Assembly (NCBI GenBank): GCA_031425525.1
Contig: JANPJM010000052.1
Location: 42,176 to 106,175 of the forward strand
Length of the DNA: 64,000 nt
Direction: 5' to 3'
Origin: JANNMJ01 sp031425525
GTDB taxonomy: Bacteria; Bacteroidota; Bacteroidia; Cytophagales; Hymenobacteraceae
A program made the translations under genes and the position numbers. This document shows, piece after piece, positions 46,428 to 53,466 of the stretch. Under the pieces are notes generated by a model, which searched no databases, was not told where the DNA came from, and was given only the letters and a program-made list of their open reading frames with translations. Each line of letters opens with the position of its first letter. Within the stretch, counting starts at the first letter, position 1.

Positions 46428-47021
46428 TTAATCGACAATCGGCTCCAGTCCCGCCACAAAGGCCAGCTGGTAGAACTGTTCTTTCTGCCGACGGAGCTCG
46501 TCGGTCAAGCGCTGCTCATCCTGCCACAGCTGTAGCAAGCGGGCGCGTCGGCGTTGTTCCTGGATCGGCGGCAGCGGAATTACCACGCTCAGTAGGTCCG
46601 CCTTATTCAGGCTCTGTACTGCCGTGCTACGCGTAATGCGCTCCCGCCACTGTCGTTGCGCCCACCCGTGGTTAAGGTAAGCCGCCAGGTAAGCCGGGTC
46701 CAGCACGTTGGCGTCCGGCCGAATCATCATAAAGCTCTGGGCCGCCGCCATCCCGGTCATCGTATCCGTCACCAGATAAGCCGAATGCTGCGCGCCGCGC
46801 GCCGTAAAAAGCACGTCCCCGGCCCGTACCAGCGCCGGGTCATCTTCCTTCAGCTGCACCATCGGCCGGTGCCGATCTATCAGCCCTCCAGAAGCGTTCA
46901 AGTCACCCGGCAGCAACAGCATGGCGTTACCATCCGCTACCGGTCGTGCCAGCGTCCCGAAGCGAATGTCCGCCACGGCCCCGAGTACCACTTGTTCAAC
47001 TTTCCGGGCTTGCATTGTCAT
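46428..47021 (-). CDS. Orphan half-size HsdS-like protein (single TRD)
   Basis: About 198 aa, half the size of HsdS. It holds one target-recognition domain ('LGAVADIRFGTLARPVADG', 'FTARGAQHSAYLV', 'QSFMMIRPD') and one conserved helix ('IPLPPIQEQRRRARLLQLWQDEQRL'). No hsdM or hsdR is adjacent. Half-size S subunits can act as dimers, or be spare domains for recombination. ATG 47021 or 47015 are both possible; TACCTTTG just upstream supports transcription from here. Confidence 0.8.
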   Translation of the reverse strand: MTMQARKVEQVVLGAVADIRFGTLARPVADGNAMLLLPGDLNASGGLIDRHRPMVQLKEDDPALVRAGDVLFTARGAQHSAYLVTDTMTGMAAAQSFMMIRPDANVLDPAYLAAYLNHGWAQRQWRERITRSTAVQSLNKADLLSVVIPLPPIQEQRRRARLLQLWQDEQRLTDELRRQKEQFYQLAFVAGLEPIVD

Positions 47022-47032
47022 ACTTTCCGCTG

Positions 47033-47040
47033 CAAAGGTA
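47033..47040 (-). promoter_or_regulatory. -7 box of the orphan HsdS-like gene
   Basis: TACCTTTG on the minus strand fits TAnnTTTG, 11-17 bp before the candidate ATGs. The nearest TTG is only 15 bp further upstream, shorter than ideal. Confidence 0.4.
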
Positions 47041-47202
47041 AACACAGGCCCGGAGACAATGCTAATTTTTTCTCAGAAAAGTTTTTTGGTAGGTCAATAC
47101 AAAGCCGCCTCTTGCCTGATACCCTCGCTTGTCTTTCACTCCCTGACGTCGTAAGACCGCAGCCAATACATTAAGGCTCGGCTGCTATCTGCTACCGCTG
47201 CC

Positions 47203-47736
47203 TCACGCCACGGCCTTACCTCTTGCCCAATCCGGCAAGTACGCTACCTGAATGTTCAAGCCATCCCGCTTCACTTTGAAGTCCGCGCGCCGCTTCATCG
47301 CTTCTGTCCGCACGAAGTAGTACAGCTCCCCTTTCATCTGGTTGAGCTTAATCAACGTCGTACCCATCCGGCTACCGATTACGCCAACCGGCTTTTCAGA
47401 CGTCGTCACCTCCGCCGATACCAGCACCACCCCTTGGTGAGTTGCCCGCAAGTCGGGCTCCCGGTAGTCACCCGTCTGCCGGGGGTTCCATTCCCACGTT
47501 GCATCTGCCGGCATTCCCGGCAATGCCTGCAAATAGTGCCGTGCCTTCAGGATCAGATGCTCGTGCTGTAGCTGGTTCAAGTGCTCATACACCTCCCGGC
47601 GTATCGTACTCAAGCTCAGAATAGCCTCCCCCACCTCATCGGGTATGTGCTGCGTCAACCGTTGCAGGTTTTCCAGCAGCGCCCGCGTCTGCGCCAGCAC
47701 ACGCAGTTCCTCCTCTTCTGGTAGAAGCCTTTTCAT
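47203..47736 (-). CDS. Hypothetical protein, possible PD-(D/E)xK-type nuclease
   Basis: 177 aa. Residues 1-70 are helical and charged. Residues 80-160 show 'REPDLRA', a 10-residue loop, then 'VLVSAEVTTS' (D95, E109), which resembles the PD-…-E-x-K core with Thr in place of Lys; a downstream Lys ('TLIKLNQMKG') could substitute. The N-terminal ATG overlaps the stop of the broken upstream gene by 4 bp (ATGA), so they were one operon. The assignment is tentative. Confidence 0.65.
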   Translation of the reverse strand: MKRLLPEEEELRVLAQTRALLENLQRLTQHIPDEVGEAILSLSTIRREVYEHLNQLQHEHLILKARHYLQALPGMPADATWEWNPRQTGDYREPDLRATHQGVVLVSAEVTTSEKPVGVIGSRMGTTLIKLNQMKGELYYFVRTEAMKRRADFKVKRDGLNIQVAYLPDWARGKAVA

Positions 47737-47978
47737 TCCGGTAGCACCTTTTCCTGCCCCTGATATATCCTCGGGTCCAGCAGCTGCCGATGCACCGGCT
47801 TCACCTCCCGGGCATAAAGATAGTCGTCAATCAACTGCCGCCCTTCGGGCGTCTAGTTCAGGTAATAGCTCATAAAAGCCACTCGCAATTCCAGGTTCGG
47901 GTGCGACGACTCCGCGTCCGGCAGGAAAAGAATCTGCGGCGAGCCAAAATTCTGGATAGTCCGCTTGCCCGACAGCAT
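47733..47978 (-). pseudogene. Small gene interrupted by an in-frame TAG
   Basis: From ATG 47978 the frame reads 'MLSGKRTIQNFGSPQILFLP', continues through 'RVAFMSYYLN', then meets TAG (47855-47853). It goes on with equally protein-like sequence, 'TPEGRQLIDDYLYAREVKP', 'VHRQLLDPRIYQGQEKVLPE', to TGA at 47733, which overlaps the next ATG. A nonsense mutation is the simplest reading; family unknown. Confidence 0.6.
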
Positions 47979-48223
47979 AAAGCTCACCCCCGGCCCCCGT
48001 GCGTGCTGTTAACAGGTCTCCAGACCTGCGGCGCGGCAGCGCCTCCAACGCTGCCCTCCCCCGAAGATCGCCCCCCTTCCCTCACCTCTCCCCCGCACCT
48101 ACAGCATACCTACCCCGCCCCTAAAGGCAGGCTAACCCGACTCAGTACTATACACAGCGCATACTAAACGCATTCAAGCCGCGTCCACCCCCCGGTTTCG
48201 TCCTATCGCGCTCCCCCGCTTCC
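47979..48223. other. Intergenic stretch with palindrome
   Basis: No gene. CAGGTCTCCAGACCTG (48013-48028) is a near-perfect palindrome followed by a GC-rich inverted segment (GGCAGCGCCTCCAACGCTG), typical of small dispersed hairpins. Confidence 0.5.
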
Positions 48224-48796
48224 TCACCCCAGCACCCAGCGCATCGTTGTGGCATTGCGTGGCCGGTCGTATGCCGTGGCCACTAGCCTACTTCCCGCCT
48301 CAACCATTCCTTGCACGGCATAGTGCCACCAGTCGGCCGGGTTCGCGGTGCTTGGAGGTATGGCCTCGCCTTCTTCCAGCAGGGTGCCGTTGGGGGCTTC
48401 CAGTTGCACCCATACGCGCGTTACTTCGAAGTCGTCGGTTGCTTGTACGCGGATGGTTTGGCCGGGGGCCAGGGGGAGGGTTGGGGCGGCGTAGGCTACT
48501 ATGCGGGGTGGGTTGCGCGCATCGGCCAGGGCTACGTGGTAGGGCGAGCGCAGCTTGGGTGTCTGCCGGGCGGCGTAGTGGGGGCGTAGCTCGGGGTCGC
48601 GCATCACCTGGTTGCCGAAGGCCGCTGCTTCCCGAAACCCTTGCTGGTTGGCGGCCTCGCGGGGGTGGGGCTTGCGGTTTTGCGGCTTCGGGGCGGCCGC
48701 AATCACGGCCGGCGAACCGTCGGCCTGCTGCCGGAAAACCAATCCTCCTACCTTCCCCGAAATGCCCTGCGTCAGGGCGTTGGTCGCGCGTGCCAT
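48224..48796 (-). CDS. Hypothetical protein with 'SGKVGGLVFRQ' N terminus
   Basis: 190 aa. The start 'MARATNALTQGISGKVGGLVFRQQADGSPAV' recalls a group of Bacteroidota proteins of unknown function (compare DUF6266) that begin with 'GKVG…G' strands. The C-terminal part ('LPLAPGQTIRVQATDDFEVTRVWVQLEAPNGTLLEEGEA') looks like a beta-sandwich domain. No signal peptide. Role unknown; it closes the defence island. Confidence 0.75.
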   Translation of the reverse strand: MARATNALTQGISGKVGGLVFRQQADGSPAVIAAAPKPQNRKPHPREAANQQGFREAAAFGNQVMRDPELRPHYAARQTPKLRSPYHVALADARNPPRIVAYAAPTLPLAPGQTIRVQATDDFEVTRVWVQLEAPNGTLLEEGEAIPPSTANPADWWHYAVQGMVEAGSRLVATAYDRPRNATTMRWVLG

Positions 48797-48933
48797 AGCT
48801 GCTGGTGCTGTAACGATCTCCCGAATATACCCGGTTGGGCTGGCCCGCCAACCGCCGCGTCAGCGGGCGAGTTCGGTCTGCGGCTGCCTACGTTGCTGCG
48901 GCCCGTGGGGGTGGCCGGTCGGCCGGTCTTACG

Positions 48934-48972
48934 CCCCTGGCCGGCTTCGGCTGGCCGAAGCCGGCCAGGGGG
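48934..48972. repeat. Long perfect hairpin upstream of the stress cluster
   Basis: CCCCTGGCCGGCTTCGG and its complement flank a 4-5-nt loop (48934-48972). There is no T run, so a terminator role is uncertain. It lies between the divergent hypothetical gene and the stress cluster. Confidence 0.6.
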
Positions 48973-49065
48973 ACGCTGCCGGACTGGCCCCTCACCCACC
49001 GCTGACCGCCTCCACTGCCGGTTGCGCAGCGCCCGCTGCCCGAAGGCGGCCGTTTGCCGGGCGCA

Positions 49066-49130
49066 TGACAAACGTCACCCGGCCGGGCGATAATCGTCAT
49101 AGGGAGGGCGGTGGGGAGGGGGGAATTTTG
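49066..49130 (+). promoter_or_regulatory. Activator-dependent promoter, copy 1
   Basis: TGACAAACGTCA (49066-49077), 13 bp, TAATCGTCAT (49091-49100), 23 bp, AATTTTG (49124-49130, -7 box). Order, sequence and both spacings are identical to copy 2 at 51397 although the rest differs. It precedes the copper-protein gene. Confidence 0.65.
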
Positions 49131-49154
49131 CAGCAGGGTTTTTTACGTACTGCG

Positions 49155-49248
49155 CCAAAAGCACATTGATAACGGGAACCCCGTAACTTTTTGACAGCCA
49201 ATGGTCTGTCTTGCAGCTTGCCGCTAGAAGCTTATGGCTAGCTACTTA
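49155..49248 (+). repeat. Shared 94-bp leader element, copy 1
   Basis: 94 bp match 50081-50174 at about 77 positions by hand count, without gaps. It ends with GCTTATGGCTAGC. It lies in the 5' leader of the copper-protein transcript. Because the partner copy precedes a non-homologous gene, it is likely a regulatory element rather than coding. Confidence 0.75.
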
Positions 49249-49260
49249 CCCCCCACTCCG

Positions 49261-49593
49261 ATGCACGCCCAAAACCAACACCTCCTCGACGCCCTCCACG
49301 ATTGCCTCGCCGTCTGCGAGCAGTGCGCCACCGCCTGCCTCAGCGAGCAGGACGTGCAGATGATGGTCAGCTGCATCCGGCTCGACCGCGACTGCGCCGA
49401 CCTCTGCGCCCTCACGGCCCGCTTCGTGGCCCGTGACTCAGCCCACGCCGCCCATCTGCTGACGCTGTGCGCCGATATCTGCCAGGCCTGCGCCGCCGAG
49501 TGCGGCAAACACGCCCACATGGCCCACTGCAAAGATTGCGCGGCGGCCTGCCTCCGCTGCGAGCAGGCGTGCCGCGTGGGTTTGCAAGCCTAA
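49261..49593 (+). CDS. Cys-rich four-helix-bundle copper-binding protein
   Basis: About 110 aa with 16 cysteines, mostly CxxxC or CxxC spaced along helices ('CLAVCEQCATAC', 'CADICQACAAEC', 'CKDCAAACLRCEQAC'). This is the DUF326/copper-storage (Csp) pattern: many Cu(I) ions are held inside a four-helix bundle. No signal peptide, so cytosolic. ATG 49261 is chosen over ATG 49234 because the latter lies inside a leader element that is also found before an unrelated gene. Copper handling next to DUF6799 fits metal stress. Confidence 0.9.
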   Translation: MHAQNQHLLDALHDCLAVCEQCATACLSEQDVQMMVSCIRLDRDCADLCALTARFVARDSAHAAHLLTLCADICQACAAECGKHAHMAHCKDCAAACLRCEQACRVGLQA

Positions 49594-49688
49594 GCCAGGC
49601 CGCGCGCGACGGCGGACGGCCGCCGTCGCGTGCGGCTTGTCGCGGCTGCTTTCGGCGGCTGATTTCCCCGTTGATTTTGCTTTATCCG

Positions 49689-50072
49689 ATGAGAAATTTC
49701 GCTTCCCTCCTACCCGTGCTGCTCGGCTTCGGCCTCAACCTGGGCCTCAGCACCGGCGCTTACGCCCAAGCCAGCCATCAGGCCGCTACCCAGCCGGTCG
49801 TGGGTACGCTACCGTCTGACTACTGTCTGATGAAGGAGGGCAAAATGATGCTGGTGCAGCAAGGCCCGCTGGTGACGCCGATGACGGCGAATATGACGAT
49901 GCGGGATGGATCGATGTGCCTCACCGACGGTACCTGCAAGCGCCCGGATGGCACCCTGATCAAGATCAAAGAAGGCGAGTGTATGCTGATGGATGGGCGG
50001 ATGACGATGCACCCCGGCGCGGGGCAGCGCCCCCCGATGAAGGCCGCCAAGCCGGAAAAGAAACGCAGGTAA
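49689..50072 (+). CDS. DUF6799 domain protein, exported
   Basis: 127 aa. Signal peptide (LLGFGLNLGLSTGAYAQ), then two tandem Met/Gly/Asp-rich repeats ('YCLMKEGKMMLVQQGPLVTPM', 'MCLTDGTCKRPDGTLIKIKEGEC') of the DUF6799 type. Met- and Cys-rich surface suggests periplasmic metal binding, possibly copper, given the neighbour; this is inference. Basic tail (KPEKKRR). Followed by the second copy of the 94-bp element. Confidence 0.8.
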   Translation: MRNFASLLPVLLGFGLNLGLSTGAYAQASHQAATQPVVGTLPSDYCLMKEGKMMLVQQGPLVTPMTANMTMRDGSMCLTDGTCKRPDGTLIKIKEGECMLMDGRMTMHPGAGQRPPMKAAKPEKKRR

Positions 50073-50080
50073 GCATTGCA

Positions 50081-50174
50081 CCAAAAGCAAATGGATAACG
50101 TGAGCCTCGCAACCTTTTGACGCCCACTGGCCTGGCTTGCCGCTTGCAGCTGAAAGCTTATGGCTAGCCACTTA
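50081..50174 (+). repeat. Shared 94-bp leader element, copy 2
   Basis: Matches 49155-49248 (see there), including ATGGCTAGC. It lies 9 bp after the DUF6799 stop and about 80 bp before the AI-2E transporter start, whose gene is not related to the copper protein. Confidence 0.75.
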
Positions 50175-50253
50175 AGCGCCGCCGGATCGCGAAACCGCCC
50201 CCCACCCCCGGCATCGGCCCGAATGCAGCGGCCGCGCCCGTCCCCTGACCGCC

Positions 50254-51399
50254 ATGACCGACATGACCGACGCGGCCGAAAACATCTACACCCCGCACCA
50301 GCGCCACGTACTGCTCATTGCGGCGCTGCTGGCGCTGGGCGGGCTGACGCTCCTGGGGTTGGCGAGCTACCTGTCGTCTTTTTTGGGCGCGGGCATCCTG
50401 TATGTGGTACTGCGGCCGTGGTTTGCGGCCCTGGTACACCGGCGCGGCTGGAACCGGCAACTGGTGGCGGCGCTGCTGCTGCTGTTTACGGTGGTGGTGC
50501 TGGTGATTCCGTTTTATGCGCTCAGCGCGATGCTGTTCGAGCGGCTGCGCAACATCGGGCAGTACACCGATCAGGTGCTGACCGTGGTACGCCGCCTGGA
50601 ACGCCTGACGGGCGTGGCCTTTACGAGTGAGCCGAACGTGCGGGCGCTGCTGGGGCAGGCGGCCGGTCAGGCCGGCCGGTGGTTGCCGTTGCTGGCGGAG
50701 GGGCTGCTGCACCTGGCGGTGGTGGTGGGGCTGCTGCTGTTTACGCTCTACTTCCTGTTCGTGCAGGAGGAGCTGTTTCTGCGGAACCTGCGCCGTTACC
50801 TCCCGTTCCGGGCCGTGACGCTCGATCAGCTCTGGGCGGCCCTGCACAGCAACGTGCAAGCCAACGTACTGGGGCAGGTGCTGATTTCGGCGGTGCAGGG
50901 CACCTGCACGGGTTTGCTACTGGCCGTTTTTGGGGTGCCCGACCCGGTATTTTGGGGAGCGGTGGGCTTTTTCGCGGCCTTCATTCCGGTGTTGGGGACC
51001 CCGCTGGTGTGGGGGCCGGCGGCGCTTTACCAGTTCGCGCACGGCGCCAACTGGCAGGGCGCGGGCATTCTGCTGGTGGGGGCGCTGGTGGTGATGAACG
51101 TCGATAACCTGTTGCGCATTTTGCTGGCGGGCCGCCTGGGCCACGTGCACCCGCTCGTGACGCTGGCCGGCGTGGCGCTGGGCGTGAAGCTGTTCGGCAT
51201 TATGGGGTTGGTTGTCGGGCCGCTGCTGCTTTCCTATCTGGGGGTGCTGGTGCGGGTTTTTGCCGACGAAAACCGCCAGTCGCACGGGGCGGCTGGCCCC
51301 GCTGCCCCCTCGCCCACCCCACCGCCCGCTCCCTTGGCAGGCCACTGGTGCGGCCCACCCGAAGCCGACGGGCGCCCCCCCGGCGCCCCGGCGAATTGA
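50254..51399 (+). CDS. AI-2E family transporter
   Basis: 381 aa with seven to eight membrane helices (UPF0118). Typical: helix pair at 20-70, 'LVVVGLLLFTLYFLFVQEELF'-like segment split by charged loops, 'GAVGFFAAFIPVLGTPLVWGPAALYQF', 'HVHPLVTLAGVALG', 'GIMGLVVGPLLL'. Family members export autoinducer-2-like compounds or Na+/H+; the substrate here is unknown. The tail after about 350 is Pro-rich. The stop codon TGA is the first three bases of the next promoter's activator site. Confidence 0.88.
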   Translation: MTDMTDAAENIYTPHQRHVLLIAALLALGGLTLLGLASYLSSFLGAGILYVVLRPWFAALVHRRGWNRQLVAALLLLFTVVVLVIPFYALSAMLFERLRNIGQYTDQVLTVVRRLERLTGVAFTSEPNVRALLGQAAGQAGRWLPLLAEGLLHLAVVVGLLLFTLYFLFVQEELFLRNLRRYLPFRAVTLDQLWAALHSNVQANVLGQVLISAVQGTCTGLLLAVFGVPDPVFWGAVGFFAAFIPVLGTPLVWGPAALYQFAHGANWQGAGILLVGALVVMNVDNLLRILLAGRLGHVHPLVTLAGVALGVKLFGIMGLVVGPLLLSYLGVLVRVFADENRQSHGAAGPAAPSPTPPPAPLAGHWCGPPEADGRPPGAPAN

Positions 51400-51461
51400 C
51401 AAACGTCAGCTTTTCGGCCGCTAATCGTCATGGTACAGGGCGGCCCAAACGCCCAATTTTG
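51397..51461 (+). promoter_or_regulatory. Activator-dependent promoter, copy 2
   Basis: TGACAAACGTCA (51397-51408), 13 bp, TAATCGTCAT (51422-51431), 23 bp, AATTTTG (51455-51461). Same layout as copy 1. It precedes the small membrane protein and the BON gene. Confidence 0.65.
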
Positions 51462-51518
51462 TACCATCAGTATTCCTCGCTGCGGACGCCGACAAGCGCC
51501 CGCCTCACGCCCACTCGT

Positions 51519-51623
51519 ATGATTATTCCCTCGTTTTTGTTTACGGCGCTTTTGTTTGCCACGATGGTGGCGCTGGGCTGGCACTACCGGGCCAGCCGGA
51601 TGCAGCCGTACCCCGGCGTGTAG
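51519..51623 (+). CDS. Small single-pass membrane protein
   Basis: 34 aa. Residues 1-20 form a membrane helix ('MIIPSFLFTALLFATMVALG'), then a short basic tail ('WHYRASRMQPYPGV'). It is the first open frame after promoter copy 2, 58 bp after its -7 box, which supports its being real. No family known. Confidence 0.5.
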   Translation: MIIPSFLFTALLFATMVALGWHYRASRMQPYPGV

Positions 51624-51722
51624 CTTTTTCGGACCCGCGCCGCCCCTGTCGTAACGGATTGGACGCGCGGGTCTTTGGGGTATTTTCTTCGTTTTCATCA
51701 CCTCCCTTACCCATTCGACACC

Positions 51723-53198
51723 GTGCAGACGCTTGATATACTACCGCTTTCCACCACCGAGCAGTATCTGCTCGACGAAGACATTACGGCGGCCGTGGAG
51801 GGGTTACTCCTGACCAAAAAAGGGGTCGCTTCGCACCTGATGGACGTAACGACCGCCAACGGCATCGTGGAGCTGACGGGCTTCACCGATAACCTGCTGG
51901 CGCGGACGCGGGCCGAGGAAATTGCCCTGGCGGTGCGCGGGGTGCGCGGGGTGGTCAATGAATTGGTGATTCGGACGGCCTACGTGCCCGATCTGGACTT
52001 GCAGGACGACGTAACGCGCGCCCTCGCCGACGACCCCGCCACGGCGGAGTACAATAACGTACGCTGCACCGTGGCCGACGGCGTGGCGACGCTCGACGGC
52101 ACCGTGCAGTCGTGGGCGGAGAAGGAGTTGGTGTTGCATGTGCTGCAAGGCATCCGCGGAGTCCATCGGATTTCGGCGGACGGCCTGACGATTCATCGCG
52201 GAAAGGTCTTCAACTCCGATGAAGAAATCACCATCCAGATCGAGCAGCGCCTCAACTGGGACATTCGCGTGAACAGCGCGCTGGTGCACGTGCGCACCCT
52301 GAGTCAGAACGTCTACCTGACGGGCAAGGTGGGCACGGCCGACGAAAAAGCCCGGATAGTGGCCATTGCGTATCAGACGGGGGCGGCCCACGTCGACGCC
52401 CGCGATCTGGACGTGGCGTATTGGGCACTGGGGCCGGAGCTGCGGCGCGACAAATTCGCGTACAAAACCGATGGCGCCATTGCCGACGCCGTGCGCGACA
52501 CCTTCCGCTACGACCCGCGCGTGCTGTCGTCGGAAGCGCTGGTCAGCGTGCGCGAGGGCGTAGTAACGCTCACCGGCACCGTGAGTAACCTGCTTGCCAA
52601 GCGCGCCGCCGAGCAGGATGCGCGCAACGTGGTGGGCGTGTGGGATGTACACACCCTGCTGAAAGTGCGCGCCGAACGCCACTCGCCGGACGGCGAGATC
52701 CGGGAAGCCATCCTGCACGCGCTGGCGCGCAACCCGTACCTGAGCGCCGTGGATTTTCGGGTGAATGTGCAAAACGGGAAAGCCACGCTGTACGCGAGCG
52801 TCGATACCCATTTCGAGCAGGAACAGGCCACCGATGTGGCGGCCGGCATCAACGGCGTGGCGGAAGTCGAGAACCGGATGGAAGTGCCTCCCAACCCCGA
52901 CCGCAACGGCCTGTTGGCCATTTTCAGCGGTACGGGGACCTCGCACCCGGCGGCGAGCGCCAACCCCGACCACGCCCTGACCGAACGCATCCGCAGCCGG
53001 TTTTACTGGTCGGTGGGGCTCCACGATCAGCCGGTGCAGGTGGAAGTGGAGAACGGCCGCGCGACGCTCACCGGCACCGTGACCTCGTGGCACGACCGCA
53101 AGCAAGCGGCCCTCGACGCCTACGAAGTGGGTGCCCGCGACGTGAACAACCACCTGCGCGTGGCGAGTGCGCCCCGGCAGTTAGGCGCGGGCCTATAA
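51723..53198 (+). CDS. Protein with six BON domains
   Basis: About 491 aa made almost wholly of six BON repeats, each with 'V-x-x-G-V/I-V-x-L-x-G' (for example 'GIVELTGFTDN', 'GVATLDGTVQS', 'NVYLTGKVGTA', 'GVVTLTGTVSN', 'GKATLYASVDT', 'GRATLTGTVTS'). BON domains bind phospholipid or other hydrophobic surfaces and protect against envelope stress. No signal peptide is seen, which is unusual. GTG 51723 is preferred; a TTG at 51675 would add 16 residues. Confidence 0.88.
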   Translation: MQTLDILPLSTTEQYLLDEDITAAVEGLLLTKKGVASHLMDVTTANGIVELTGFTDNLLARTRAEEIALAVRGVRGVVNELVIRTAYVPDLDLQDDVTRALADDPATAEYNNVRCTVADGVATLDGTVQSWAEKELVLHVLQGIRGVHRISADGLTIHRGKVFNSDEEITIQIEQRLNWDIRVNSALVHVRTLSQNVYLTGKVGTADEKARIVAIAYQTGAAHVDARDLDVAYWALGPELRRDKFAYKTDGAIADAVRDTFRYDPRVLSSEALVSVREGVVTLTGTVSNLLAKRAAEQDARNVVGVWDVHTLLKVRAERHSPDGEIREAILHALARNPYLSAVDFRVNVQNGKATLYASVDTHFEQEQATDVAAGINGVAEVENRMEVPPNPDRNGLLAIFSGTGTSHPAASANPDHALTERIRSRFYWSVGLHDQPVQVEVENGRATLTGTVTSWHDRKQAALDAYEVGARDVNNHLRVASAPRQLGAGL

Positions 53199-53212
53199 CC
53201 GCCCTGCCGCCG

Positions 53213-53440
53213 ATGACTGCCGCTCCACCGACCCGCTCCGGCGGACTGAACGCCGCCCGCTCGGCCCTCGCCACCAGCGCGCGCACCTTGTATATGGCGC
53301 GGGAAGCCGACGCCACGATGGCCTGGGACGGACGGGCGGAAGACGCGCATTGGCCGCTCCCGCCCGCCGTCCCGCGCGTGTCGGCGGCGGATCGGCCGGA
53401 CGGGCGGTTCGCTAAGGTGCCCGGGTTGCGCACCGCCTGA
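53213..53440 (+). CDS. Small hypothetical protein
   Basis: 75 aa, starting 'MTAAPPTRSGGLNAARSAL', Ala/Arg-rich, with 'LYMAREADATMAWDG' in the middle. No family or membrane segment. It sits 14 bp after the BON gene and 26 bp before the USP gene in a tight co-directional run, the main reason to consider it real. Confidence 0.4.
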   Translation: MTAAPPTRSGGLNAARSALATSARTLYMAREADATMAWDGRAEDAHWPLPPAVPRVSAADRPDGRFAKVPGLRTA

Positions 53441-53466
53441 TCCTCCTTATCTCCTTCTTTGCCCCC

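Noticed and set aside
47853..47855. Stop-codon readthrough or pyrrolysine at TAG
   Set aside because: No pyl genes or suppressor tRNA are in the window and no readthrough context is evident; a mutation is simpler.
37280..48796. Prophage
   Set aside because: No integrase, terminase, capsid, tail or lysis genes are present.
49234..49260. ATG 49234 as start of the copper-binding protein
   Set aside because: This ATG lies inside a 94-bp element that is also found upstream of an unrelated gene, so it is more likely noncoding.
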